Positions 1 to 14,200 of a stretch of 64,000 nt of DNA are shown here, in pieces; the stretch's first letter is position 1, and each line of letters starts with the position of its first letter. The DNA comes from Ecdyonurus torrentis (lineage: Eukaryota; Arthropoda; Insecta; Ephemeroptera; Heptageniidae). The stretch is from positions 186,001 to 250,000 of the forward strand of contig CASGGR010000034.1 in NCBI GenBank assembly GCA_949318235.1, given 5' to 3'. A program made the position numbers and the translations under genes. A model generated the notes under the pieces. That model was not told where the DNA came from. It did no database searches and worked only from the letters and a program-made list of their open reading frames with translations.

Positions 1-342
1 GCAACAAATAAAACTTTCTCAGTTTTTGAGAATTTTTGTATTTTCTTACCGGAGTCTATAGCATTGTAGCCCATATGAAGAAGAAAAAAGTTTCTAACTC
101 GAGTTCTAATTGAGATGGAAAGTTGCGGTTTTGAAATAAAGTGATGCAAAACGCTCTATAATACTAAATTCACCTCTAGAATTAAAATTGAGAAAAATAA
201 TTTTTCCAAAAAAATTGTGTTTTTCAGATTCTGAAAACGATTTTTAATGATATCTCAGAAACTAATAATGCTACAGACTTACGGTTTGTACTGAAATGTA
301 TCACTTTGAAATGTCTTATGAAAAGTTTATTACACTTTAGTC
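1..342. repeat. Representative type A monomer of Sat342
   Basis: This is the first complete unit in the window. Type A is marked by 'gcaacaaata' at the start, 'tttttgtattttcttaccgg' instead of the B form, 'gaagaagaaaaaag' followed by 'tttctaactcg', 'ttgcgg' and 'gctctataatac'. It also has 'attaaaattgag' where many others have 'aacaaaattgag'. The hairpin stem lies at 16-21 with 27-32 and the XhoI-type palindrome CTCGAG at 98-103. There are two AATAAA hexamers per unit in many copies, one near the start and one in 'gaaataaag'. It is not coding. Confidence 0.85.
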
Positions 343-684
343 GCAAAAAATAAAACTTTCTCAGTTTTTGAGAATTTTCGTATTTTCTTACCGAAGTCTA
401 TAGCATTGTAGCCCATATGAAGAAAAAAAAAGTTTGTAACTCGAGTTCTAATTGAGATGCAAAGTTGTGGTTTTGAAATAAAGTGATGCAAAACGCTCTT
501 TAGTTTTAAATTAACCTCTAGAAACAAAACTGAGAAAAATAATTTTTCCAAAAAAATTGTGTTTTTCAGATTCTGAAAACGATTTTTGATGATATCTCAG
601 AAACTAATAATGCTACAGACTTGCGGTTTAAACTGAAATGTATCACTTTGAAATGTCTTATGAAAAGTTTATTACACTTTAGTC
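343..684. repeat. Representative type B monomer of Sat342
   Basis: Type B differs from A at several linked positions: 'gcaaaaaata' at the start, 'ttttcgtattttcttaccga', 'gaagaaaaaaaaag' followed by 'tttgtaactcg', and 'ttgtgg'. The change creates a short dyad, TTCG (377-380) and CGAA (392-395) separated by 11 bases, that type A lacks. This copy also belongs to a subtype with 'gagatgcaaag' and 'gctctttagttttaaattaacc', which recurs near 4445, 9231, 12992, 20514 and 21539. That subtype is useful for tracing higher-order repeats. Confidence 0.85.
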
Positions 685-2390
685 GCAACAAACAAAACTT
701 TCTCAGTTTTTGAGAATTTTTGTATTTTCTTACCGGAGTCTATAGCATTGTAGCCCATATGAAGAAGAAAAAAGTTTCTAACTCGAGTTCTAATTGAGAT
801 GGAAAGTTGCGGTTTTGAAATAAAGTGATGCAAAACGCTCTATAATACTAAATTCACCTCTAGAATTAAAATTGAGAAAAATAATTTTTCCAAAAAAATT
901 GTGTTTTTCAGATTCTGAAAACGATTTTTAATGGTATCTCAGAAACTAATAATGCTACAGACTTACGGTTTGTACTGAAATGTATCACTTTGAAATGTCT
1001 TATGAAAAGTTTATTACACTTTAGTCGCAAAAAATAAAACTTTCTCAGTTTTTGAGAATTTTCGTATTTTCTTACCGAAGTCTATAGCATTGTAGCCCAT
1101 ATGAAGAAAAAAAAAGTTTGTAACTCGAGTTCTAATTGAGATGGAAAGTTGTGGTTTTGAAATAAAGTGATGCAAAACATTCTATAGTACTAAATTCACC
1201 TCTAGAAACAAAATTGAGAAAAAAAAATTTTCCAAAAAAATTGTGTTTTTCAGATTCTGAAAACAATTTTTGATGATATCTCAGAAACTAATAATGCTAC
1301 AGACTTACGGTTTGTACTGAAATGTATCACTTTGAAATGTCTTATGAAAAGTTTATTACACTTTAGTCGCAACAAATAAAACTTTCTCAGTTTTTGAGAA
1401 TTTTTGTATTTTCTTACCGGAGTCTATAGCATTGTAGCCCATATGAAGAAGAAAAAAGTTTCTAACTCGAGTTCTATTTGAGATGGAAAGTTGCGGTTTT
1501 GAAATAAAGTGATGCAAAACGCTCTATAATACTAAATTCACCTCTAGAATTAAAACTGAGAAAAATAATTTTTCCAAAAAAATTGTGTTTTTCAGATTCT
1601 GAAAACGATTTTTGATGATATCTCAGAAACTAATAATGCTACAGACTTACAGTTTGTACTGAAATGTATCACTTTGAAATGTCTTATGAAAAGTTTATTA
1701 CACTTTAGTCGCAAAAAATAAAACTTTCTCAGTTTTTGAGAATTTTCGTATTTTCTTACCGAAGTCTATAGCATTGTAGCCCATATGAAGAAAAAAAAAG
1801 TTTCTAACTCGAGTTCTAATTGAGATGGAAAGTTGTGGTTTTGAAATAAAGTGATGCAAAACATTCTATAGTACTAAATTCACCTCTAGAAATAAAATTG
1901 AGAAAAAAAAAATTTCCAAAAAAATTGTGTTTTTCAGATTCTGAAAACAATTTTGATAATATCTCAGAAACTAATAATGCTACAGACTTACGGTTTGTTC
2001 TGAAATGTATCACTTTGAAATGTCTTATGAAAAGTTTATTACACTTTAGTCGCAAAAAATAAAACTTTCTCAGTTTTTGAGAATTTTCGTATTTTCTTAC
2101 CGAAGTCTATAGCATTGTAGCCAATATGAAGAAAAAAAAAGTTTGTAACTCGAGTTCTAATTGAGATGGAAAGTTGTGGTTTTGAAATAAAGTGATGCAA
2201 AACATTCTATAGTACTAAATTCACCTCTAGAAACAAAATTGAGAAAAATAATTTTTCCAAAAAAATTGTGTTTTTCAGATTCGGAAAAAGATTTTTGATG
2301 ATATCTCAGAAACTAATAATGCTACAGACTTACGGTTCAAACTGAAATGTATCACTTTGAAATGTCTTATGAAAAGTTTATTACACTTTA
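683..2390. repeat. Five-monomer higher-order repeat, copy 1 (about 1.71 kb)
   Basis: Five Sat342 monomers that match the next five with an offset of about 1,709 bases. A distinctive monomer with a shortened 'caattttgataatatc' lies at about 1711-2052 and again at about 3420-3761. A monomer with 'tctatttgag' instead of 'tctaattgag' lies near 1475 and 3184. The first monomer of this copy ('caacaaacaaaac', 'aatggtatc') differs from its counterpart, so the correspondence is best in monomers 2-5. Confidence 0.7.
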
Positions 2391-4099
2391 GTCGCAACAA
2401 ATAAAACTTTCTCAGTTTTTGAGAATTTTTGTATTTTCTTACCGGAGTCTATAGCATTGTAGCCCATATGAAGAAGAAAAAAGTTTCTAACTCGAGTTCT
2501 AATTGAGATGGAAAGTTGCGGTTTTGAAATAAAGTGATGCAAAACGCTCTATAATACTAAATTCACCTCTAGAATTAAAATTGAGAAAAATAATTTTTCC
2601 AAAAAAATTGTGTTTTTCAGATTCTGAAAACGATTTTTAATGATATCTCAGAAACTAATAATGCTACAGACTTACGGTTTGTACTGAAATGTATCACTTT
2701 GAAATGTCTTATGAAAAGTTTATTACACTTTAGTCGCAAAAAATAAAACTTTCTCAGTTTTTGAGAATTTTCGTATTTTCTTACCGAAGTCTATAGCATT
2801 GTAGCCCATATGAAGAAAAAAAAAGTTTGTAACTCGAGTTCTAATTGAGATGGAAAGTTGTGGTTTTGAAATAAAGTGATGCAAAACATTCTATAGTACT
2901 AAATTCACCTCTAGAAACAAAATTGAGAAAAAAAAATTTTCCAAAAAAATTGTGTTTTTCAGATTCTGAAAACAATTTTTGATGATATCTCAGAAACTAA
3001 TAATGCTACAGACTTACGGTTTGTACTGAAATGTATCACTTTGAAATGTCTTATGAAAAGTTTATTACACTTTAGTCGCAACAAATAAAACTTTCTCAGT
3101 TTTTGAGAATTTTTGTATTTTCTTACCGGAGTCTATAGCATTGTAGCCCATATGAAGAAGAAAAAAGTTTCTAACTCGAGTTCTATTTGAGATGGAAAGT
3201 TGCGGTTTTGAAATAAAGTGATGCAAAACGCTCTATAATACTAAATTCACCTCTAGAATTAAAACTGAGAAAAATAATTTTTCCAAAAAAATTGTGTTTT
3301 TCAGATTCTGAAAACGATTTTTGATGATATCTCAGAAACTAATAATGCTACAGACTTACAGTTTGTACTGAAATGTATCACTTTGAAATGTCTTATGAAA
3401 AGTTTATTACACTTTAGTCGCAAAAAATAAAACTTTCTCAGTTTTTGAGAATTTTCGTATTTTCTTACCGAAGTCTATAGCATTGTAGCCCATATGAAGA
3501 AAAAAAAAGTTTCTAACTCGAGTTCTAATTGAGATGGAAAGTTGTGGTTTTGAAATAAAGTGATGCAAAACATTCTATAGTACTAAATTCACCTCTAGAA
3601 ATAAAATTGAGAAAAAAAAAATTTCCAAAAAAATTGTGTTTTTCAGATTCTGAAAACAATTTTGATAATATCTCAGAAACTAATAATGCTACAGACTTAC
3701 GGTTTGTTCTGAAATGTATCACTTTGAAATGTCTTATGAAAAGTTTATTACACTTTAGTCGCAAAAAATAAAACTTTCTCAGTTTTTGAGAATTTTCGTA
3801 TTTTCTTACCGAAGTCTATAGCATTGTAGCCAATATGAAGAAAAAAAAAGTTTGTAACTCGAGTTCTAATTGAGATGGAAAGTTGTGGTTTTGAAATAAA
3901 GTGATGCAAAACATTCTATAGTACTAAATTCACCTCTAGAAACAAAATTGAGAAAAATAATTTTTCCAAAAAAATTGTGTTTTTCAGATTCGGAAAAAGA
4001 TTTTTGATGATATCTCAGAAACTAATAATGCTACAGACTTACGGTTCAAACTGAAATGTATCACTTTGAAATGTCTTATGAAAAGTTTATTACACTTTA
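2391..4099. repeat. Five-monomer higher-order repeat, copy 2 (about 1.71 kb)
   Basis: Second copy of the preceding 5-monomer block, with the same order of variant monomers (A, B, A with 'tctatttgag', B with 'gataatatc', B with 'gccaatatg' and 'cggaaaaagat'). The segment from 4103 to about 5812 then repeats the first five monomers of the window with an offset of 4,102. The left part of array 1 is therefore built from overlapping duplications rather than one regular higher-order unit. Confidence 0.7.
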
Positions 4100-7000
4100 G
4101 TCGCAACAAATAAAACTTTCTCAGTTTTTGAGAATTTTTGTATTTTCTTACCGGAGTCTATAGCATTGTAGCCCATATGAAGAAGAAAAAAGTTTCTAAC
4201 TCGAGTTCTAATTGAGATGGAAAGTTGCGGTTTTGAAATAAAGTGATGCAAAACGCTCTATAATACTAAATTCACCTCTAGAATTAAAATTGAGAAAAAT
4301 AATTTTTCCAAAAAAATTGTGTTTTTCAGATTCTGAAAACGATTTTTAATGATATCTCAGAAACTAATAATGCTACAGACTTACGGTTTGTACTGAAATG
4401 TATCACTTTGAAATGTCTTATGAAAAGTTTATTACACTTTAGTCGCAAAAAATAAAACTTTCTCAGTTTTTGAGAATTTTCGTATTTTCTTACCGAAGTC
4501 TATAGCATTGTAGCCCATATGAAGAAAAAAAAAGTTTGTAACTCGAGTTCTAATTGAGATGCAAAGTTGTGGTTTTGAAATAAAGTGATGCAAAACGCTC
4601 TTTAGTTTTAAATTAACCTCTAGAAACAAAACTGAGAAAAATAATTTTTCCAAAAAAATTGTGTTTTTCAGATTCTGAAAACGATTTTTGATGATATCTC
4701 AGAAACTAATAATGCTACAGACTTGCGGTTTAAACTGAAATGTATCACTTTGAAATGTCTTATGAAAAGTTTATTACACTTTAGTCGCAACAAACAAAAC
4801 TTTCTCAGTTTTTGAGAATTTTTGTATTTTCTTACCGGAGTCTATAGCATTGTAGCCCATATGAAGAAGAAAAAAGTTTCTAACTCGAGTTCTAATTGAG
4901 ATGGAAAGTTGCGGTTTTGAAATAAAGTGATGCAAAACGCTCTATAATACTAAATTCACCTCTAGAATTAAAATTGAGAAAAATAATTTTTCCAAAAAAA
5001 TTGTGTTTTTCAGATTCTGAAAACGATTTTTAATGGTATCTCAGAAACTAATAATGCTACAGACTTACGGTTTGTACTGAAATGTATCACTTTGAAATGT
5101 CTTATGAAAAGTTTATTACACTTTAGTCGCAAAAAATAAAACTTTCTCAGTTTTTGAGAATTTTCGTATTTTCTTACCGAAGTCTATAGCATTGTAGCCC
5201 ATATGAAGAAAAAAAAAGTTTGTAACTCGAGTTCTAATTGAGATGGAAAGTTGTGGTTTTGAAATAAAGTGATGCAAAACATTCTATAGTACTAAATTCA
5301 CCTCTAGAAACAAAATTGAGAAAAAAAAATTTTCCCAAAAAATTGTGTTTTTCAGATTCTGAAAACAATTTTTGATGATATCTCAGAAACTAATAATGCT
5401 ACAGACTTACGGTTTGTACTGAAATGTATCACTTTGAAATGTCTTATGAAAAGTTTATTACACTTTAGTCGCAACAAATAAAACTTTCTCAGTTTTTGAG
5501 AATTTTTGTATTTTCTTACCGGAGTCTATAGCATTGTAGCCCATATGAAGAAGAAAAAAGTTTCTAACTCGAGTTCTATTTGAGATGGAAAGTTGCGGTT
5601 TTGAAATAAAGTGATGCAAAACGCTCTATAATACTAAATTCACCTCTAGAATTAAAACTGAGAAAAATAATTTTTCCAAAAAAATTGTGTTTTTCAGATT
5701 CTGAAAACGATTTTTGATGATATCTCAGAAACTAATAATGCTACAGACTTACAGTTTGTACTGAAATGTATCACTTTGAAATGTCTTATGAAAAGTTTAT
5801 TACACTTTAGTCGCAAAAAATAAAACTTTCTCAGTTTTTGAGAATTTTCGTATTTTCTTACCGAAGTCTATAGCATTGTAGCCAATATGAAGAAAAAAAA
5901 AGTTTGTAACTCGAGTTCTAATTGAGATGGAAAGTTGTGGTTTTGAAATAAAGTGATGCAAAACATTCTATAGTACTAAATTCACCTCTAGAAACAAAAT
6001 TGAGAAAAAAAAAATTCCCAAAAAAATTGTGTTTTTCAGATTCTGAAAACAATTTTTGATGATATCTCAGAAACTAATAATGCTACAGACTTACGGTTTG
6101 TACTGAAATGTATCACTTTGAAATGTCTTATGAAAAGTTTATTACACTTTAGTCGCAACAAATAAAACTTTCTCAGTTTTTGAGAATTTTCGTATTTTCT
6201 TACCGGAGTCTATAGCATTGTAGCACATATGAAGAAGAAAAAAGTTTCTAACTCGAGTTCTAATTGAGATGGAAAGTTGCGGTTTTGAAATAAAGTGATG
6301 CAAAACGCTCTATAATACTAAATTCACCTCTAGAAACAAAATTGAGAAAAATAATTTTTCCAAAAAAATTGTGTTTTTCAGATTCTGAAAACGATTTTTG
6401 ATGATATCTCAGAAACTAATAATGCTACAGACTTACGGTTTGTACTGAAATGTATCATTTTGAAATGTCTTATGAAAAGTTTATTACACTTTAGTCGCAA
6501 AAATAAAACTTTCTCAGTTTTTGAGAATTTTCGTATTTTCTTACCGAAGTCTATAGCATTGTAGCCCATATGAAGAAAAAAAAAGTTTGTAACTCGAGTT
6601 CTAATTGAGATGCAAAGTTGTGGTTTTGAAATAAAGTGATGCAAAACGCTCTTTAGTTTTAAATTCACCTCTAGAAACAAAACTGAGAAAAATAATTTTT
6701 CCAAAAAAATTGTGTTTTTCAGATTCTGAAAACGATTTTTGATGATATCTCAGAAACTAATAATGCTACAGACTTACGGTTTAAACTGAAATGTATCACT
6801 TTGAAATGTCTTATGAAAAGTTTATTACACTTTAGTCGCAACAAATAAAACTTTCTCAGTTTTTGAGAATTTTTGTATTTTCTTACCGGAGTCTATAGCA
6901 TTGTAGCCCATATGAAGAAGAAAAAAGTTTCTAACTCGAGTTCTAATTGAGATGGAAAGTTGCGGTTTTGAAATAAAGTGATGCAAAACGCTCTATAATA

Positions 7001-7518
7001 CTAAATTCACCTCTAGAATTAAAATTGAGAAAAATAATTTTTCCAAAAAAATTGTGTTTTTCAGATTCTGAAAACGATTTTTAATGATATCTCAGAAACT
7101 AATAATGCTACAGACTTACGGTTTGTACTGAAATGTATCACTTTGAAATGTCTTATGAAAAGTTTATTACACTTTAGTCGCAAAAAATAAAACTTTCTCA
7201 GTTTTTGAGAATTTTCGTATTTTCTTACCGAAGTCTATAGCATTGTAGCCCATATGAAGAAAAAAAAAGTTTGTAACTCGAGTTCTAATTGAGATGGAAA
7301 GTTGCGGTTTTGAAATAAAGTGATGCAAAACATTCTATAGTACTAAATTCACCTCTAGAAACAAAATTGAGAAAAAAAATTTTTCCAAAAAAATTGTGTT
7401 TTTCAGATTCTGAAAACATTTTTTGATGATATCTCAGAAACTAATAATGCTACAGACTTACGGTTTGTACTGAAATGTATCACTTTGAAATGTCTTATGA
7501 AAAGTTTATTACACTTTA
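4100..7518. repeat. Sat342 section with mixed monomer order
   Basis: Ten Sat342 monomers. The first five repeat positions 1-1710 closely. The rest combine subtypes seen elsewhere: 'gccaatatg' near 5880, and the 'gctctttag' subtype near 6650. The monomer starting near 6494 has lost one A in 'gtcgcaaaaataaaac'. This single-base loss shifts a minus-strand frame and gives a longer spurious open frame across 6378-6704. No gene is supported. Confidence 0.75.
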
Positions 7519-10500
7519 GTCGCAACAAATAAAACTTTCTCAGTTTTTGAGAATTTTTGTATTTTCTTACCGGAGTCTATAGCATTGTAGCCCATATGAA
7601 GAAGAAAAAAGTTTCTAACTCGAGTTCTAATTGAGATGGAAAGTTGCGGTTTTGAAATAAAGTGATGCAAAACGCTCTATAATACTAAATTCACCTCTAG
7701 AATTAAAATTGAGAAAAATAATTTTTCCAAAAAAATTGTGTTTTTCAGATTCTGAAAACGATTTTTAATGATATCTCAGAAACTAATAATGCTACAGACT
7801 TACGGTTTGTACTGAAATGTATCACTTTGAAATGTCTTATGAAAAGTTTATTACACTTTAGTCGCAAAAAAATAAAACTTTCTCAGTTTTTGAGAATTTT
7901 CGTATTTTCTTACCGGAGTCTATAGCATTGTAGCCCATATGAAGAAAAAAAAGTTTGTAACTCGAGTTCTAATTGAGATGGAAAGTTGTGGTTTTGAAAT
8001 AAAGTGATGCAAAACATTCTATAGTACTAAATTCACCTCTAGAAACAAAATTGAGATAAAAAAATTTTCCAAAAAAATTGTGTTTTTCAGATTCTGAAAA
8101 CAATTTTTGATGATATCTCAGAAACTAATAATGCTACAGACTTACGGTTTGTACTGAAATGTATCACTTTGAAATGTCTTATGAAAAGTTTATTACACTT
8201 TAGTCGCAAAAAATAAAACTTTCTCAGTTTTTGAGAATTTTCGTATTTTCTTACCGAAGTCTATAGCATTGTAGCCCATATGAAGAAAAAAAAAGTTTCT
8301 AACTCGAGTTCTAATTGAGATGGAAAGTTGTGGTTTTGAAATAAAGTGATGCAAAACATTCTATAGTACTAAATTCACCTCTAGAAATAAAATTGAGAAA
8401 AAAAAAATTTCCAAAAAAATTGTGTTTTTCAGATTCTGAAAACAATTTTGATAATATCTCAGAAACTAATAATGCTACAGACTTACGGTTTGTTCTGAAA
8501 TGTATCACTTTGAAATGTCTTATGAAAAGTTTATTACACTTTAGTCGCAAAAAATAAAACTTTCTCAGTTTTTGAGAATTTTCGTATTTTCTTACCGAAG
8601 TCTATAGCATTGTAGCCAATATGAAGAAAAAAAAAGTTTGTAACTCGAGTTCTAATTGAGATGGAAAGTTGTGATTTTGAAATAAAGTGATGCAAAACAT
8701 TCTATAGTACTAAATTCACCTCTAGAAACAAAATTGAGAAAAATAATTTTTCCAAAAAAATTGTGTTTTTCAGATTCGGAAAAAGATTTTTGATGATATC
8801 TCAGAAACTAATAATGCTACAGACTTACGGTTCAAACTGAAATGTATCACTTTGAAATGTCTTATGAAAAGTTTATTACACTTTAGTCGCAACAAATAAA
8901 ACTTTCTCAGTTTTTGAGAATTTTTGTATTTTCTTACCGGAGTCTATAGCATTGTAGCCCATATGAAGAAGAAAAAAGTTTCTAACTCGAGTTCTAATTG
9001 AGATGGAAAGTTGCGGTTTTGAAATAAAGTGATGCAAAACGCTCTATAATACTAAATTCACCTCTAGAATTAAAATTGAGAAAAATAATTTTTCCAAAAA
9101 AATTGTGTTTTTCAGATTCTGAAAACGATTTTTAATGATATCTCAGAAACTAATAATGCTACAGACTTACGGTTTGTACTGAAATGTATCACTTTGAAAT
9201 GTCTTATGAAAAGTTTATTACACTTTAGTCGCAAAAAATAAAACTTTCTCAGTTTTTGAGAATTTTCGTATTTTCTTACCGAAGTCTATAGCATTGTAGC
9301 CCATATGAAGAAAAAAAAAGTTTGTAACTCGAGTTCTAATTGAGATGCAAAGTTGTGGTTTTGAAATAAAGTGATGCAAAACGCTCTTTAGTTTTAAATT
9401 AACCTCTAGAAACAAAACTGAGAAAAATAATTTTTCCAAAAAAATTGTGTTTTTCAGATTCTGAAAACGATTTTTGATGATATCTCAGAAACTAATAATG
9501 CTACAGACTTGCGGTTTAAACTGAAATGTATCACTTTGAAATGTCTTATGAAAAGTTTATTACACTTTAGTCGCAACAAACAAAACTTTCTCAGTTTTTG
9601 AGAATTTTTGTATTTTCTTACCGGAGTCTATAGCATTGTAGCCCATATGAAGAAGAAAAAAGTTTCTAACTCGAGTTCTAATTGAGATGGAAAGTTGCGG
9701 TTTTGAAATAAAGTGATGCAAAACGCTCTATAATACTAAATTCACCTCTAGAATTAAAATTGAGAAAAATAATTTTTCCAAAAAAATTGTGTTTTTCAGA
9801 TTCTGAAAACGATTTTTAATGGTATCTCAGAAACTAATAATGCTACAGACTTACGGTTTGTACTGAAATGTATCACTTTGAAATGTCTTATGAAAAGTTT
9901 ATTACACTTTAGTCGCAAAAAATAAAACTTTCTCAGTTTTTGAGAATTTTCGTATTTTCTTACCGAAGTCTATAGCATTGTAGCCCATATGAAGAAAAAA
10001 AAAGTTTGTAACTCGAGTTCTAATTGAGATGGAAAGTTGTGGTTTTGAAATAAAGTGATGCAAAACATTCTATAGTACTAAATTCACCTCTAGAAACAAA
10101 ATTGAGAAAAAAAAATTTTCCAAAAAAATTGTGTTTTTCAGATTCTGAAAACAATTTTTGATGATATCTCAGAAACTAATAATGCTACAGACTTACGGTT
10201 TGTACTGAAATGTATCACTTTGAAATGTCTTATGAAAAGTTTATTACACTTTAGTCGCAACAAATAAAACTTTCTCAGTTTTTGAGAATTTTTGTATTTT
10301 CTTACCGGAGTCTATAGCATTGTAGCCCATATGAAGAAGAAAAAAGTTTCTAACTCGAGTTCTATTTGAGATGGAAAGTTGCGGTTTTGAAATAAAGTGA
10401 TGCAAAACGCTCTATAATACTAAATTCACCTCTAGAATTAAAACTGAGAAAAATAATTTTTCCAAAAAAATTGTGTTTTTCAGATTCTGAAAACGATTTT

Positions 10501-11279
10501 TGATGATATCTCAGAAACTAATAATGCTACAGACTTACGGTTTGTACTGAAATGTATCATTTTGAAATGTCTTATGAAAAGTTTATTACACTTTAGTCGC
10601 AAAAAATAAAACTTTCTCAGTTTTTGAGAATTTTCGTATTTTCTTACCGAAGTCTATAGCATTGTAGCCCATATGAAGAAAAAAAAAGTTTGTAACTCGA
10701 GTTCTAATTGAGATGCAAAGTTGTGGTTTTGAAATAAAGTGATGCAAAACGCTCTTTAGTTTTAAATTCACCTCTAGAAACAAAACTGAGAAAAATAATT
10801 TTTCCAAAAAAATTGTGTTTTTCAGATTCTGAAAACGATTTTTGATGATATCTCAGAAACTAATAATGCTACAGACTTACGGTTTAAACTGAAATGTATC
10901 ACTTTGAAATGTCTTATGAAAAGTTTATTACACTTTAGTCGCAACAAATAAAACTTTCTCAGTTTTTGAGAATTTTTGTATTTTCTTACCGGAGTCTATA
11001 GCATTGTAGCCCATATGAAGAAGAAAAAAGTTTCTAACTCGAGTTCTAATTGAGATGGAAAGTTGCGGTTTTGAAATAAAGTGATGCAAAACGCTCTATA
11101 ATACTAAATTCACCTCTAGAATTAAAATTGAGAAAAATAATTTTTCCAAAAAAATTGTGTTTTTCAGATTCTGAAAACGATTTTTAATGATATCTCAGAA
11201 ACTAATAATGCTACAGACTTACGGTTTGTACTGAAATGTATCACTTTGAAATGTCTTATGAAAAGTTTATTACACTTTA
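7519..11279. repeat. Eleven-monomer higher-order repeat, copy 1 (3,761 bp)
   Basis: Eleven Sat342 monomers that are repeated directly downstream with an offset of exactly 3,761 bases at every marker checked. Markers are the A-run variant 'gtcgcaaaaaaataaaac' at 7861 and 11622, the 'gataatatc' monomer at 8311 and 12072, the 'gctctttagttttaaattaacc' subtype at 9218 and 12979, and a further subtype at 10586 and 14347. Differences from copy 2 are few, for example 'gtgattttg' near 8670 here against 'gtggttttg' in copy 2. Confidence 0.85.
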
Positions 11280-14200
11280 GTCGCAACAAATAAAACTTTC
11301 TCAGTTTTTGAGAATTTTTGTATTTTCTTACCGGAGTCTATAGCATTGTAGCCCATATGAAGAAGAAAAAAGTTTCTAACTCGAGTTCTAATTGAGATGG
11401 AAAGTTGCGGTTTTGAAATAAAGTGATGCAAAACGCTCTATAATACTAAATTCACCTCTAGAATTAAAATTGAGAAAAATAATTTTTCCAAAAAAATTGT
11501 GTTTTTCAGATTCTGAAAACGATTTTTAATGATATCTCAGAAACTAATAATGCTACAGACTTACGGTTTGTACTGAAATGTATCAATTTGAAATGTCTTA
11601 TGAAAAGTTTATTACACTTTAGTCGCAAAAAAATAAAACTTTCTCAGTTTTTGAGAATTTTCGTATTTTCTTACCGGAGTCTATAGCATTGTAGCCCATA
11701 TGAAGAAAAAAAAGTTTGTAACTCGAGTTCTAATTGAGATGGAAAGTTGTGGTTTTGAAATAAAGTGATGCAAAACATTCTATAGTACTAAATTCACCTC
11801 TAGAAACAAAATTGAGATAAAAAAATTTTCCAAAAAAATTGTGTTTTTCAGATTCTGAAAACAATTTTTGATGATATCTCAGAAACTAATAATGCTACAG
11901 ACTTCCGGTTTGTACTGAAATGTATCACTTTGAAATGTCTTATGAAAAGTTTATTACACTTTAGTCGCAAAAAATAAAACTTTCTCAGTTTTTGAGAATT
12001 TTCGTATTTTCTTACCGAAGTCTATAGCATTGTAGCCCATATGAAGAAAAAAAAAGTTTCTAACTCGAGTTCTAATTGAGATGGAAAGTTGTGGTTTTGA
12101 AATAAAGTGATGCAAAACATTCTATAGTACTAAATTCACCTCTAGAAATAAAATTGAGAAAAAAAAAATTTCCAAAAAAATTGTGTTTTTCAGATTCTGA
12201 AAACAATTTTGATAATATCTCAGAAACTAATAATGCTACAGACTTACGGTTTGTTCTGAAATGTATCACTTTGAAATGTCTTATGAAAAGTTTATTACAC
12301 TTTAGTCGCAAAAAATAAAACTTTCTCAGTTTTTGAGAATTTTCGTATTTTCTTACCGAAGTCTATAGCATTGTAGCCAATATGAAGAAAAAAAAAGTTT
12401 GTAACTCGAGTTCTAATTGAGATGGAAAGTTGTGGTTTTGAAATAAAGTGATGCAAAACATTCTATAGTACTAAATTCACCTCTAGAAACAAAATTGAGA
12501 AAAATAATTTTTCCAAAAAAATTGTGTTTTTCAGATTCGGAAAAAGATTTTTGATGATATCTCAGAAACTAATAATGCTACAGACTTACGGTTCAAACTG
12601 AAATGTATCACTTTGAAATGTCTTATGAAAAGTTTATTACACTTTAGTCGCAACAAATAAAACTTTCTCAGTTTTTGAGAATTTTTGTATTTTCTTACCG
12701 GAGTCTATAGCATTGTAGCCCATATGAAGAAGAAAAAAGTTTCTAACTCGAGTTCTAATTGAGATGGAAAGTTGCGGTTTTGAAATAAAGTGATGCAAAA
12801 CGCTCTATAATACTAAATTCACCTCTAGAATTAAAATTGAGAAAAATAATTTTTCCAAAAAAATTGTGTTTTTCAGATTCTGAAAACGATTTTTAATGAT
12901 ATCTCAGAAACTAATAATGCTACAGACTTACGGTTTGTACTGAAATGTATCACTTTGAAATGTCTTATGAAAAGTTTATTACACTTTAGTCGCAAAAAAT
13001 AAAACTTTCTCAGTTTTTGAGAATTTTCGTATTTTCTTACCGAAGTCTATAGCATTGTAGCCCATATGAAGAAAAAAAAAGTTTGTAACTCGAGTTCTAA
13101 TTGAGATGCAAAGTTGTGGTTTTGAAATAAAGTGATGCAAAACGCTCTTTAGTTTTAAATTAACCTCTAGAAACAAAACTGAGAAAAATAATTTTTCCAA
13201 AAAAATTGTGTTTTTCAGATTCTGAAAACGATTTTTGATGATATCTCAGAAACTAATAATGCTACAGACTTGCGGTTTAAACTGAAATGTATCACTTTGA
13301 AATGTCTTATGAAAAGTTTATTACACTTTAGTCGCAACAAACAAAACTTTCTCAGTTTTTGAGAATTTTTGTATTTTCTTACCGGAGTCTATAGCATTGT
13401 AGCCCATATGAAGAAGAAAAAAGTTTCTAACTCGAGTTCTAATTGAGATGGAAAGTTGCGGTTTTGAAATAAAGTGATGCAAAACGCTCTATAATACTAA
13501 ATTCACCTCTAGAATTAAAATTGAGAAAAATAATTTTTCCAAAAAAATTGTGTTTTTCAGATTCTGAAAACGATTTTTAATGGTATCTCAGAAACTAATA
13601 ATGCTACAGACTTACGGTTTGTACTGAAATGTATCACTTTGAAATGTCTTATGAAAAGTTTATTACACTTTAGTCGCAAAAAATAAAACTTTCTCAGTTT
13701 TTGAGAATTTTCGTATTTTCTTACCGAAGTCTATAGCATTGTAGCCCATATGAAGAAAAAAAAAGTTTGTAACTCGAGTTCTAATTGAGATGGAAAGTTG
13801 TGGTTTTGAAATAAAGTGATGCAAAACATTCTATAGTACTAAATTCACCTCTAGAAACAAAATTGAGAAAAAAAAATTTTCCAAAAAAATTGTGTTTTTC
13901 AGATTCTGAAAACAATTTTTGATGATATCTCAGAAACTAATAATGCTACAGACTTACGGTTTGTACTGAAATGTATCACTTTGAAATGTCTTATGAAAAG
14001 TTTATTACACTTTAGTCGCAACAAATAAAACTTTCTCAGTTTTTGAGAATTTTTGTATTTTCTTACCGGAGTCTATAGCATTGTAGCCCATATGAAGAAG
14101 AAAAAAGTTTCTAACTCGAGTTCTATTTGAGATGGAAAGTTGCGGTTTTGAAATAAAGTGATGCAAAACGCTCTATAATACTAAATTCACCTCTAGAATT

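Noticed and set aside
1..684. Relation to primate alpha satellite, because 342 = 2 x 171
   Set aside because: The two halves of the 342-bp unit do not align with each other, no CENP-B box is present, and the sequence does not resemble alpha satellite. The number is a coincidence.
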